A stretch of 25,498 nt of DNA from Patescibacteria group bacterium (GTDB taxonomy: Bacteria > Patescibacteriota > Minisyncoccia > Phycocordibacterales > JANLHH01), in the NCBI GenBank assembly GCA_024654605.1, contig JANLHH010000162.1, positions 1 through 25,498 on the forward strand, in the 5' to 3' direction. The notes beneath the pieces are model-generated. The model had not been told where the DNA came from. It worked only from the letters and a program-made list of their open reading frames with translations, and ran no database searches. Positions 7,646-14,666 of this stretch are shown in pieces; position 1 is the first letter of the stretch; every line of letters begins with the position of its first letter. Position numbers and translations under genes: made by a program.

Positions 7646-8311
7646 ATGCAACACAGGCAAGAAACAGGAAGACAACCGCCGAATCTACACGACACCATGG
7701 GTGGTGAGCACGATTGTAAGTTGCTTCAATTTCCGAAGCTTCTCCTCCGTGTTACCACTAAAAGCATCGAAATGGCGAATCACGAGATGCTGCAGTTTTC
7801 GGAAAACAGACAGAAGGGCGAGTACGGCGCTTTTGGATGGGAAACGATCCTCGCCACGCAGGGAGGAGAAAGGTTTTGGAGTCAGTGGAGCTACGCACTC
7901 GCACATTCTCTTTTCAAAAAAATCAGAGAACAGTGGCATGTCACCATCGAAGATATTGAAGATGTGTACCGAGTGCGCCAGGCATTGACCCTTATATTCG
8001 GTCCGCTGTATTCCCATCACAACAACCGGATGCCAGTACTTTCCAAAAAGAAACTCGTGGTAAACATGCGTGAAATGGCGAAGATCGAAAGAGACTTTTA
8101 TGAGCGCGAAGTATTTGGCTTCATGCTTGAAGTGAATCGTGACTGGTGTGTACATTTCGGGGCGGCGGTGAACAATTATTTCCCGAACAAAGACTCCTAC
8201 CATCGGTATCTGGTCTTCCTTTTGGCGAAAACGCTTTTTGATAGCCTCAGCGAAGTTTGTGTCCGCCGGCAACGAACCCATGATGTTTCTGACGAGGTAT
8301 TTGCCCGTTAG
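7646..8311 (+). CDS. Protein of unknown function (221 aa)
   Basis: Not recognised. The gene is supported by a consensus promoter, a GGAG Shine-Dalgarno (7635-7638) 7 nt before the ATG at 7646, and an intrinsic terminator just after its stop. The frame is open further upstream to a TTG inside the -35 box, which cannot be the start. The protein is soluble, with no signal peptide or membrane segment. It is rich in charged and aromatic residues and looks mostly helical. The N-terminal 20 residues are polar, followed by a segment around HDCKLLQFP, then WETILATQGGERFW, VTIEDIEDVYRVRQAL, and a C-terminal part with WCVHFGAAVNNYFPN and basic residues. No catalytic motif stands out. It may be lineage-specific. 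A frame also runs on the opposite strand but crosses the terminator and the next gene's start, so it is less credible. Confidence 0.72.
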   Translation: MQHRQETGRQPPNLHDTMGGEHDCKLLQFPKLLLRVTTKSIEMANHEMLQFSENRQKGEYGAFGWETILATQGGERFWSQWSYALAHSLFKKIREQWHVTIEDIEDVYRVRQALTLIFGPLYSHHNNRMPVLSKKKLVVNMREMAKIERDFYEREVFGFMLEVNRDWCVHFGAAVNNYFPNKDSYHRYLVFLLAKTLFDSLSEVCVRRQRTHDVSDEVFAR

Positions 8312-8331
8312 GCAAAAGCGCTTCTTGTGCA

Positions 8332-8359
8332 CCCCCGATATACATCGGGGGATTTTTTT
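8332..8359 (+). terminator. Intrinsic terminator after the unknown gene
   Basis: Stem CCCCCGAT (8332-8339) / ATCGGGGG (8344-8351), loop ATAC, then a run of seven T (8353-8359). It begins 20 nt after the stop codon. Confidence 0.9.
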
Positions 8360-8383
8360 ATCCTCGGCGCGATATAAAATACT

Positions 8384-8412
8384 TAGACAAACACTCTTAT
8401 CTGTTGTAGAGT
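8384..8412 (+). promoter_or_regulatory. Possible promoter of the BaiN-like gene
   Basis: TAGACA (8384-8389), 17-nt spacer, TAGAGT (8407-8412). The predicted start is only about 6 nt before the ATG at 8425, and no Shine-Dalgarno is visible, so a very short leader is likely. The -10 match is weak. Confidence 0.35.
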
Positions 8413-8424
8413 TAGCATCATTCC

Positions 8425-9705
8425 ATGAAAACAACTACTCAAACATACGACCTTATTGTCATCGGCGGAGGACCTTCCGGCATGATGGCGGCGGGGCGCG
8501 CGGCAGAACTTGGTGCGCGCGTGCTTTTGCTGGAAAAAAACAAACATCTGGGCGAAAAGCTGAAAATAACCGGCGGAGGTCGGTGTAATATTACCAACGC
8601 CGAGTTTAATGTGAGAACGTTCCTTGAGAATTTTCCACAGTCCAAAGAATTCCTCTTCTCCCCTTTCTCAAAGTTCTCCGCAAAAGATACGTTCGTGTTC
8701 TTTGAAGAAAAAGGGTTGCCACTTGTGGTAGAAGCTCGCAAAAGAGCATTCCCTGCATCCCAAAAAGCTTTTGATGTTTTCCTTACCATGGAAAAATACA
8801 TACGGGCGCATCGGGTGAAGGTGGAGAAAAACGCCCGGGTCTCTTCTCTAAAAAAGAAAGACGGAAAAATTGTTTCCGTAAAGCTCTCTGACGGAAAAGA
8901 ATATTCTGCCCGCTATTTTGCGCTCGCAACGGGCGGTACGGCTGCTCCGGAAACCGGTTCCACGGGTGATGGTTTTAAAATACTCTCAAAGTTGGGACAC
9001 ATCATTGCCAAACCGAACCCGAATATTGTCCCTCTGAAAACAAGCGCGAAATGGGTTCACGACCTCTCTGGCACAACACTCTCCTTTATGACCGTTCGCT
9101 TCAAGCAAAATGGCAAAACCAAAATCAAGAAAACCGGAAAAATCCTCTTCACGCATTTTGGCGTCTCCGGACCATTAATACTTAACTCTTCCTACGAGGT
9201 TAGAAAACTACTCAAAGAAGGTCCGGTAGAAGCTTCTATTGATCTGTTCCCTGATACCGAAGAAAACGATCTTGACCGCAGGGTGCAAAATCTTTTTGAT
9301 AAGAACAAAAATAAAAAATTGAAGAATATGTTTTCGGAACTTCTGCCAAAGGCCTTGGCTGAGACGATTGTGGGACTTCCGGAACTAGAGCTGTCCCAAA
9401 GAACGATCAACTCTATCACGAGAGAGGAGCGAAAAAAACTGGTGAAAAAAATGAAAGACCTCACGTTTCCCATTACCGGTACGCTAGGCTTTGATAAGGC
9501 GATTATTGCCGATGGCGGCGTGATATTGGAGGAGGTGGATCTTAAAAATATGACCTCAAAACTCTATCCCAACCTCTATTTACTCGGGGACACTTTAAGC
9601 ATCAATCGACCTTCGGGCGGATTCTCTCTGCAGATGTGCTGGACAACCGGCTTCGTCGCAGGCACCGACGCGGGAGAAAAAGTGACCGCTCTCCTACGAG
9701 GCTGA
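8425..9705 (+). CDS. BaiN/HI0933-family FAD-dependent oxidoreductase
   Basis: Flavoprotein of the HI0933/YhiN/BaiN family, 426 aa, the usual length. The N-terminal Rossmann FAD site reads VIGGGPSGMMAAG (about 12-24) with an acidic/basic end LLLEKN. GGGRCNITN (about 50-58), a family signature, follows. The C-terminus has GGV (about 365), YLLGDTLSINR and GGFSLQMCWTTGFVAG, corresponding to the family's second FAD-binding stretch, although the usual Gly-Glu of the GEVLD motif is replaced by GDTLS. The substrate is unknown for most members; bile-acid enone reduction is known only for one clostridial relative and should not be assumed. It stands between two hairpins and seems to be transcribed alone. 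Confidence 0.92.
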   Translation: MKTTTQTYDLIVIGGGPSGMMAAGRAAELGARVLLLEKNKHLGEKLKITGGGRCNITNAEFNVRTFLENFPQSKEFLFSPFSKFSAKDTFVFFEEKGLPLVVEARKRAFPASQKAFDVFLTMEKYIRAHRVKVEKNARVSSLKKKDGKIVSVKLSDGKEYSARYFALATGGTAAPETGSTGDGFKILSKLGHIIAKPNPNIVPLKTSAKWVHDLSGTTLSFMTVRFKQNGKTKIKKTGKILFTHFGVSGPLILNSSYEVRKLLKEGPVEASIDLFPDTEENDLDRRVQNLFDKNKNKKLKNMFSELLPKALAETIVGLPELELSQRTINSITREERKKLVKKMKDLTFPITGTLGFDKAIIADGGVILEEVDLKNMTSKLYPNLYLLGDTLSINRPSGGFSLQMCWTTGFVAGTDAGEKVTALLRG

Positions 9706-9708
9706 TTC

Positions 9709-9776
9709 GGTAGTAGAAAAAGGTATAGCTCCTCCAAGGGTGGGACGCGCAAGACGCCATACCTTTCTTCGCTACC
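9709..9776 (+). other. Long imperfect hairpin between the BaiN-like gene and the infC promoter
   Basis: GGTAG (9709-9713) pairs with CTACC (9772-9776), GAA with TTC, and AAAGGTAT (9719-9726) with ATACCTTT (9759-9766), enclosing a 32-nt loop. No T run follows, so it is not a standard intrinsic terminator. It starts 3 nt after the BaiN-like stop and ends 4 nt before the infC -35 box. It may stabilise the 3' end or act as an unusual terminator. Confidence 0.5.
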
Positions 9777-9779
9777 GGG

Positions 9780-9808
9780 TTGACTTCTTGCGCCAGAGCG
9801 GATAGAAT
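9780..9808 (+). promoter_or_regulatory. Promoter of the infC-rpmI-rplT operon
   Basis: TTGACT (9780-9785), 17-nt spacer, TAGAAT (9803-9808); five of six bases match consensus in each box. The predicted leader is about 30 nt. Confidence 0.75.
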
Positions 9809-9844
9809 GGTGCAACTTGCTGAAAGGCAGGTTTTTACATAACC

Positions 9845-10366
9845 TTGAAAGAAAAAGTACGCATAAACAACCAAATACGAGCTCGAGAACTGCGCGTGCT
9901 TGATAGTGATGGTTCAAATCTGGGAATTATTCCTTTTGAAGAGGCGCTCAAAAAAGCACAAGCGCAAACACTTGACCTTATTGAGGTTTCTCCGAACGCT
10001 GTCCCTCCCGTTGCTAGAATCATGGATTACGGGAAGTTCCAGTACGAGGAGAATAAAAAGCAGAAGGAAGCAAAATCAAAATCACATATAACGGAGACCA
10101 AAACGCTACAGATAAAGATTGGAACCGGTGAACATGACCTTGAGCTCAAGGCAAAAAATGCCTCAAAATGGCTTCGTGAAGGACACAGGATCAAGTTGGA
10201 TCTCTTCCTTGCCGGGCGGGCAAAGTATATGAAGCCGGAATTTCTGAAAGAGCGTATGGACAGGGTTTTAGTGCTCATTACCGAAGAATACAAGATTGCG
10301 GACGGCCCGAGAAAAAGCACCAAGGGACTAACGATTATTTTGGAACGAGCAGGTAAAAAGCAGTAG
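9845..10366 (+). CDS. infC: Translation initiation factor IF-3
   Basis: Binds the 30S subunit, blocks premature 50S joining and checks the start codon. 173 aa, the normal length. The N-terminal domain begins RINNQIRARELRVLD and contains LDLIEVSPNAVPPVARIMDYGKF (about 44-66), a hallmark of the family. A lysine-rich linker leads to the C-terminal domain with LQIKIGTGEHDLELK, then KWLREGHRIKL. The chosen start is TTG, the only initiator-like codon that gives the usual N-terminus. A rare start is typical for infC, where it allows autoregulation in well-studied bacteria. First gene of infC-rpmI-rplT. Confidence 0.96.
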   Translation: MKEKVRINNQIRARELRVLDSDGSNLGIIPFEEALKKAQAQTLDLIEVSPNAVPPVARIMDYGKFQYEENKKQKEAKSKSHITETKTLQIKIGTGEHDLELKAKNASKWLREGHRIKLDLFLAGRAKYMKPEFLKERMDRVLVLITEEYKIADGPRKSTKGLTIILERAGKKQ

Positions 10367-10390
10367 TACGAAGGGTAGTTTCTATTAACC

Positions 10391-10576
10391 ATGAAAACAA
10401 ACAAATCATTTTCAAAAAGAATAAAGAGGACGGGAACGGGAAAGCTTCTTGCTCGTAAACCAGGTTTTGGCCATTTTAATGCCAAGCAATCAAGAACAAA
10501 ACAACTTAAAGGAAGAAAAGGGGTTTCTTTTATCATAAGCAACAAGGATAAGAGTCGATTTTTACCAAATTATTAA
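10391..10576 (+). CDS. rpmI: 50S ribosomal protein bL35
   Basis: Small basic protein of the large subunit, 61 aa, a few residues shorter than the common 64-66. KTNKSFSKRIKRTGTGKLL at the start and the Arg/Lys-rich centre with KQLKGRKG match bL35. It lies 24 nt after infC and 74 nt before rplT, the standard order. Confidence 0.95.
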   Translation: MKTNKSFSKRIKRTGTGKLLARKPGFGHFNAKQSRTKQLKGRKGVSFIISNKDKSRFLPNY

Positions 10577-10583
10577 AGAGCGT

Positions 10584-10637
10584 CTCTCTTAAGACTCATA
10601 CTCTTCCCTTCCGAGAAGAGCATTCATTAAAGAGAGG
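10584..10637 (+). promoter_or_regulatory. Stem-loop before rplT, candidate L20 autoregulatory site
   Basis: Outer stem CTCTCTT (10584-10590) / AAGAGAG (10630-10636) encloses an inner stem CTCTTC (10601-10606) / GAAGAG (10615-10620). The purine stretch GAGG (10634-10637), the only Shine-Dalgarno-like sequence before rplT, overlaps the outer stem. In E. coli and Bacillus, L20 represses this operon by binding RNA that mimics its 23S site. Similarity to that site was not tested. Confidence 0.5.
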
Positions 10638-10650
10638 ATAAACATAAAAC

Positions 10651-10995
10651 ATGACCAGAGTTAAAAGAGGTACCACGTCGCTGAAGCGGAGACATAATGT
10701 CTTAAAGGCTACTAAGGGATATCGTATCGGCAGGAGTAAGAAAGAACGTCTGGCAAGAGAAGCCATCGCTCACGCCGGAGTCCACGCTTTCAATCACCGA
10801 AGAGATAAAAAAGGTGATTTTAGACGCATCTGGCAGATAAAAATAAATGCGGCAGTGAAGCCCCTGGGTTTTTCGTACAGCGCGTTCATGAATACGCTCA
10901 AGAAAAAAGGTATCGGACTCGATAGAAAAGTATTGGCGGACATCGCGGAGAATAATCCGGAGGTATTTGAACGAATGGTGAAGAATATAGCCTAA
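10651..10995 (+). CDS. rplT: 50S ribosomal protein bL20
   Basis: Binds 23S rRNA early in large-subunit assembly. 114 aa, typical length. The basic N-terminal extension (TRVKRGTTSLKRRHNVLKATKGYRIGR in two halves, about 2-28) is followed by a helical C-terminal domain with RDKKGDFRRIWQIKINAA, SYSAFMNTLKK and DRKVLADIA, all usual for bL20. Last gene of infC-rpmI-rplT; its stop codon lies inside the terminator stem. Confidence 0.96.
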   Translation: MTRVKRGTTSLKRRHNVLKATKGYRIGRSKKERLAREAIAHAGVHAFNHRRDKKGDFRRIWQIKINAAVKPLGFSYSAFMNTLKKKGIGLDRKVLADIAENNPEVFERMVKNIA

Positions 10996-11031
10996 AGAAA
11001 AATCCGCCCTTCGGCGGATTTTTCTTTAGGC
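10990..11031 (+). terminator. Intrinsic terminator of infC-rpmI-rplT (bidirectional)
   Basis: A perfect 19-bp stem (10990-11008 with 11013-11031) around the loop CTTC. It contains the rplT stop codon TAA (10993-10995). The core is AAAAATCCGCC / GGCGGATTTTT. It should work in both directions. Confidence 0.9.
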
Positions 11032-11105
11032 TACCACACTATACAAAGTCCAATGAATATGTTATTAATATAAACAGTGTTCTTGTTCTAATGGCTTGGG
11101 TCTTT

Positions 11106-11216
11106 GGGCGGTGCAAACGGGTATCCACGAGTTTTTGGTGCTCTCCCTCATCAATCACTCGTCCGCATGCAATTGCCGCCACCTCCTGTTGTGATCATCC
11201 GCCAGTCGGATAGATC
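11106..11216. other. Strongly structured intergenic segment, possible RNA (strand unknown)
   Basis: It lies in the 231-bp gap between the rplT terminator and the convergent glycosylase gene. GGCGG (11107-11111) pairs with CCGCC (11176-11180), TGCA (11112-11115) with TGCA (11168-11171), CGG (11118-11120) with CCG (11163-11165), and ACGAGT (11127-11132) with ACTCGT (11157-11162). These nest into one 18-bp interrupted helix. A second hairpin follows: GATC/GATC and TCCG/CGGA (11193-11216). A minus-strand frame of about 47 codons, below normal gene size, also overlaps. Not a recognisable tRNA, SRP RNA or 5S rRNA. Confidence 0.4.
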
Positions 11217-11262
11217 GCGCAGGAGATTTTTTCTGCCCTTTATGCCTGATATAATGTAAATA

Positions 11263-11871
11263 TCAAGAAGAGAGCGTTTTAAGGATTCGCGGTATCTTTT
11301 TAAAATCCTCCATGAGAATTCCCCTCATACCCCCGTTATATAATGCGGCGGCAGGGTGATATTGCGGCAGAACATTAAACGTTTTGCCTGATGTGGGACT
11401 TTTAAGCCGAAATAATTTCCCGTGTACTACGCTTATTTTCTTATCGGCGGGAATAAAGCGATGCATGGCATGCCGGCCAAGCGTGATCAATATCTTTGGA
11501 TTAATAATTTCAAGCTGGCGCCAGAGATAACTTTCCGTGCATACGCGCACTTCATCCGGCTCCGGATCCCGGTTCCCGGGAGGGCGGCATTTTACGATAT
11601 TAGTAATGAAAACAGAATCTCGCTTTAAACCAATCTCAGCAAGCATTTCATCCAATAATTTCCCTGCCGCCCCTACAAAAGGTTTCCCTCTCTTATCTTC
11701 CTCTTTACCCGGTCCTTCTCCGATAAAAACAATACCGCTCTCCGCGCTGCCTTCACCCGGCACCGCGTGTAATCGCCCCAAAAAGAGCGGGCATTTTTCA
11801 CAACCTCGTATTTCGTTTGCTATATCAAGAAGAGAGGCGTCAATATTGTGTTTTGAGACTCCCTCTTTCAT
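11263..11871 (-). CDS. Uracil-DNA glycosylase, family 4 (Fe-S)
   Basis: Removes uracil from DNA at the start of base-excision repair. 202 aa, the usual length. Four cysteines fit the family-4 [4Fe-4S] site: C24, C27, C95 and C111 (15 residues between the last two). The active-site motif GEGPGKEED (51-59), KCRPPGNRDP (94-103), ITLGRHAM and QYHPAA (near 170) are all in place. It starts 6 nt after the SLOG-family gene, so the two are probably co-transcribed. Some close relatives were once annotated as phage-type DNA polymerase parts; the motifs here are those of the glycosylase. Confidence 0.94.
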   Translation of the reverse strand: MKEGVSKHNIDASLLDIANEIRGCEKCPLFLGRLHAVPGEGSAESGIVFIGEGPGKEEDKRGKPFVGAAGKLLDEMLAEIGLKRDSVFITNIVKCRPPGNRDPEPDEVRVCTESYLWRQLEIINPKILITLGRHAMHRFIPADKKISVVHGKLFRLKSPTSGKTFNVLPQYHPAAALYNGGMRGILMEDFKKIPRILKTLSS

Positions 11872-11877
11872 GGCAGT

Positions 11878-12480
11878 CTAGAGTACGTTATTTCGGCCGT
11901 GATTGTCTCTGTCTTCCACTTTGTCTTTCTTCACCAACTCAATGACCTTTTCTACTAATCGTTTAGGGTCTGAATCAAAGACTATCTTGTCATTTGCTCG
12001 TCTCCCTTTTTCAATGATGGTTTTCAAAACTTCATCCGTCTCCCATTCCCCGTTCAAGATTCCGATCGGCTTACCATCTTCAAACGCAATAGTAAATTCA
12101 TTAATGGTCCCAATCCTCCCGCATCCCACAAACACCGCGTCGGACGAGCGCGTCAAAAGAAGGTTTCTACCGGAATATCCAAATCCCGTATAAATGATGA
12201 GGTCTAAATAATCAAGAGGAAGACGGTATACTTCCGAATGCTCTCTTTCACTTGAAGCCGGTGAGATTCCAACCGAAAGACCACCTTCTTCTTTAGCGCC
12301 CATTGTCGACCACATCGGGAAACCGGTTGTGGCGCCTGTTACCAAAATACCTCCTTGGCGGACGATTTCACGTCCTAATTCTTTCGCTTTTTCAAGCGCG
12401 TCGGGTCCGCAATGACCGGTCTCCGCGGCCCCTGAAACACATAGTTTTATTTTGAGATGTGGATGCTTTTGTTCATTCAT
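11878..12480 (-). CDS. SLOG/LOG-like (TIGR00725-type) nucleotide-binding protein
   Basis: Rossmann-like SLOG fold protein, 200 aa from the ATG at 12480. It reads KIKLCVSGAAETG near the start, GGILVTGATTGFP (about 43-55), and FVGCGRIGTINEFTIAFEDGKPIGIL (about 115-140), where the Gly-rich turn and the Glu of INEF correspond to the phosphate-binding and catalytic region of LOG-type proteins. LOG enzymes release cytokinin bases from nucleotides; related bacterial proteins have other or unknown nucleotide substrates, so the reaction is not assigned. The frame runs 15 codons further up, but a TATAAT box lies there, so the later ATG is preferred. Confidence 0.8.
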   Translation of the reverse strand: MNEQKHPHLKIKLCVSGAAETGHCGPDALEKAKELGREIVRQGGILVTGATTGFPMWSTMGAKEEGGLSVGISPASSEREHSEVYRLPLDYLDLIIYTGFGYSGRNLLLTRSSDAVFVGCGRIGTINEFTIAFEDGKPIGILNGEWETDEVLKTIIEKGRRANDKIVFDSDPKRLVEKVIELVKKDKVEDRDNHGRNNVL

Positions 12481-12487
12481 ATGTATG

Positions 12488-12515
12488 ATTATATACCATT
12501 CGCTATGTATTCCAA
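12488..12515 (-). promoter_or_regulatory. Promoter of the SLOG-family gene
   Basis: Minus-strand TTGGAA (12510-12515), 16-nt spacer, TATAAT (12488-12493). The box ends 7 nt before the ATG at 12480, so the mRNA would be leaderless. Confidence 0.55.
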
Positions 12516-12531
12516 TTAGTGCCAATAATCT

Positions 12532-13908
12532 TTAGAGATTAATTTCTATGGATTCGTCTTTTTGGGGTACTGTCGCATTGATTCCCAAGTAATCGCGCAG
12601 ACGCTGCGCGAGGAACATTTCCGCTTTTGGTTCACCCATGACAACAAAGACTCGTTCAATCCCATCATGAGCGGTACGAACAAAATCAACCAAAGCATCC
12701 GAGTCCTTGTGTGCCGAATATCCCCTGATCTTTGCGATACGCGCCTCTACCGGCACGGAATCTCCCATGATCGTAACATTTTTCGCCCCCTCTTCCAGAG
12801 CTCTTCCCATTGTCCCAACCGACTGATATCCGATAAGCAAGATAGTGCTTTTGCTATCCGGGAGGTAGTGCTTTTCGTGATGAATAATGCGTCCGCCGTT
12901 TGACATGCCAGATCCGGCAATAATGACTTTCGGGTTAGGGATCTCCTTGATCGCCTTTGATTCTTCTGTTTCCATCGTAAATTTTAAACGAGGAAAATTG
13001 AATATATCATCTCCACTTTTTATCACGTCATTAGCATTATGGTTGAAATTGCCGTTACTGTTTTTATATATACGCGTTACTTTGATAGCAAGCGGTGAAT
13101 CCACAAAGACCGGTACTGCGGGGATTCTGCCATGTTCCACCAAGTCATTGATCTCAAAGAGAAGTTCTTGAGTACGCTCCAAGGAGAAAGCGGGCACCAC
13201 AAGCGCCCCTCCTTTCTTGATGGTGTCTTCAATAACATCCTCAAGCATTTGTTTTCTGTCCGCACGTGATTCATGGTTCCTGTCCCCATACACACTTTCC
13301 ATGACCACATACTGCACAGCGCCGAGCGGCTCCGTGTCGCGAAGCAGTGGTGCGGGAGAATTGCCGAGATCTCCCGTAAACACGAGGGTCCGTCCGGCGC
13401 GCATAAATACCACCTGCGCAGAACCCAAGATATGTCCTGCGTCTTTCAGCGTTACCTGGAAGCCTCCCTTGAGATTTATCGGGGTGTGATGATAGGGCAC
13501 ACTCTGCCATAAATTCATGGTTTTTTCTACATCTTCTCGATCGTATATGGGAGGCAGGCGGTCTGCCGCTGCTTCTTTCCCTAAAATACCCATACTGTCA
13601 GTGAGCATGAGTTCTCCAATTTCTTTCGTTTCAGGCGTAGAGTAAATAACACCACGAAACCCATCGCGTACCAATTTGGGAATACGCCCGATATGGTCAA
13701 TATGCGCATGCGTAACAAAAAGAACGTCAATGGATGCGGGGTCATAGGGAAACGGTTCACGGTTGGTATCCTCGCCAAATTTACGCCCCTGAAAGAAACC
13801 GCAGTCCACTAATATTTTCGCGCCGCTCTCTTTGTCTTCAAGTAAAAAATTGGCACCCGTCACTGCTCCTGCTCCCCCGTGAAATGTCAGTTTTGATGTA
13901 TGTTTCAT
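12532..13908 (-). CDS. MBL-fold beta-CASP hydrolase (CPSF/YSH1-like RNase family)
   Basis: Metallo-beta-lactamase-fold nuclease of the beta-CASP group, 458 aa. Zinc motif THAHIDH (about 66-72), then DAGHILGSA (about 157-165), FTGDLGN (about 178-184), beta-CASP motifs VPAFSLERTQELL (about 239) and AGSGMSNGG (about 333-341), and the C-terminal RGYSAHKDSDAL with its zinc-binding His. This arrangement matches bacterial and archaeal CPSF-like exonucleases/endonucleases acting on RNA. It is not RNase J, which has a longer C-terminus. It lies 22 nt after the small membrane protein and is probably transcribed with it. Confidence 0.93.
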   Translation of the reverse strand: MKHTSKLTFHGGAGAVTGANFLLEDKESGAKILVDCGFFQGRKFGEDTNREPFPYDPASIDVLFVTHAHIDHIGRIPKLVRDGFRGVIYSTPETKEIGELMLTDSMGILGKEAAADRLPPIYDREDVEKTMNLWQSVPYHHTPINLKGGFQVTLKDAGHILGSAQVVFMRAGRTLVFTGDLGNSPAPLLRDTEPLGAVQYVVMESVYGDRNHESRADRKQMLEDVIEDTIKKGGALVVPAFSLERTQELLFEINDLVEHGRIPAVPVFVDSPLAIKVTRIYKNSNGNFNHNANDVIKSGDDIFNFPRLKFTMETEESKAIKEIPNPKVIIAGSGMSNGGRIIHHEKHYLPDSKSTILLIGYQSVGTMGRALEEGAKNVTIMGDSVPVEARIAKIRGYSAHKDSDALVDFVRTAHDGIERVFVVMGEPKAEMFLAQRLRDYLGINATVPQKDESIEINL

Positions 13909-13930
13909 ATTTTATACGCTCACTCTTTTT

Positions 13931-14365
13931 TTACTCTCCTGTAATACCCTGATTGGAATATACCGGAGACCATCGTGCTCTTGCCACATAGAACGATGCG
14001 CAGAGCGCCCCTAGGGTATCCATTCCCAGATCCATCATCGTGTCCATTAAATCATTCTGTTGAAATACAATGAACGTATCCAAACTAAATTCAAATAACT
14101 CCCACAACAATCCGACCAAAAAAGTGCCGCCGAGCGCCATCATGTATACATAACTCTTTGGTATGGAACGGGGTACTTTTGTCTTTCCTGAAAAAAAATA
14201 GATCCAGAGCACCATACCGCCAACCCAGAGCCCTGCCAAGAAATGCATCATGATATCGTACCACCAGTAACTCCAGTACCAAAAAAAATACAGCGCCAAC
14301 ATTTGTAAGGCTGCAACTACATACAAGAGGAATGAAAGCGATATGAAAAGTTTCTTCTTGATCAT
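13931..14365 (-). CDS. Small integral membrane protein (YjdF/DUF2238-like)
   Basis: 144 aa with about four membrane helices: residues about 8-28, 36-58, 73-92 and 118-128. Polar residues sit inside or next to the helices: WYDIMMHFLAG, GLLWELFEF and DTMMDLGMDTLGA. The pattern of His in one helix, Glu in WELFE and paired Asp before a Gly-rich helix resembles the YjdF/DUF2238 family, whose function is unknown. A VanZ-like protein is the other possibility. The gene has its own extended -10 promoter and a structured leader of about 90 nt, which is unusual for such a small gene. Confidence 0.72.
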   Translation of the reverse strand: MIKKKLFISLSFLLYVVAALQMLALYFFWYWSYWWYDIMMHFLAGLWVGGMVLWIYFFSGKTKVPRSIPKSYVYMMALGGTFLVGLLWELFEFSLDTFIVFQQNDLMDTMMDLGMDTLGALCASFYVARARWSPVYSNQGITGE

Positions 14366-14470
14366 CTGTGGGCATTATTGCCTAGCGAGTGAGTGGAGTA
14401 AAAAAGTTTCTCTTTATTCACTCCCGAACGAGCGACGGCAACAAAGGGTTTAATGCCCTTTATTATACCA
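14366..14470 (-). promoter_or_regulatory. Extended -10 promoter and structured leader of the small membrane protein gene
   Basis: On the minus strand, TGG-TATAAT (14462-14470) is an extended -10 element with no clear -35 box; predicted start near 14455. The leader can fold with GGGCATTA (14451-14458) pairing with TAATGCCC (14370-14377) just before the ATG, backed by TTGCC/GGCAA. A competing local hairpin AAAGGG / CCCTTT uses the same GGG. Such exclusive pairings are typical of regulatory leaders, but no known riboswitch was recognised. Confidence 0.45.
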
Positions 14471-14499
14471 GAAAAGAGCGGCTTGGCACTATCCCAGGA

Positions 14500-14530
14500 C
14501 AAAAAAATCCCAGCGCATTACTGGGAATCT
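14500..14530 (-). terminator. Intrinsic terminator of the candidate small RNA
   Basis: Minus-strand stem TCCCAG / CTGGGA around TAATGCG, then seven T. A weaker T-rich tract on the other side could also serve the plus strand. Confidence 0.75.
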
Positions 14531-14660
14531 TTTTCGGGGTTACTCGGTTCTTACCTAGCATAATGCTAGGGGGGTGTTCTGATTACTATACCAATGGAAT
14601 AGTAACACATCGAACTCCCGGAAAATATTATTTGACCTAGATAATACCTCGAGTAACCCT
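14500..14660 (-). ncRNA. Unidentified small RNA with four-way junction and own terminator
   Basis: A promoter (14667-14696) predicts a start at A14660. From there the RNA begins with GGGTTACTCG (14659-14650), which pairs perfectly with CGAGTAACCC (14546-14537). This closing helix surrounds three arms: TATTAT/ATAATA, GTGTT-ACTAT with ATAGT-AACAC, and CCTAGC/GCTAGG. A terminator follows directly. The predicted length is about 160 nt, of which 124 nt are the folded body. It is not a tRNA and lacks the SRP domain IV motif. A 5S rRNA fits the length only loosely. There is no credible open reading frame. Confidence 0.55.
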
Positions 14661-14666
14661 GTGCCT

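Noticed and set aside
7685..8434. A 249-codon minus-strand frame opposite the unknown gene
   Set aside because: It crosses a strong plus-strand terminator and the start of the next gene. The plus frame has promoter, Shine-Dalgarno and terminator.
14535..14661. 5S rRNA on the plus strand
   Set aside because: Total length and a CATCGAAC...CGGAA stretch resemble 5S loop C, but that stretch is about 70 nt from the 5' end instead of about 40, and promoter and terminator favour the minus strand. A covariance search would settle it.
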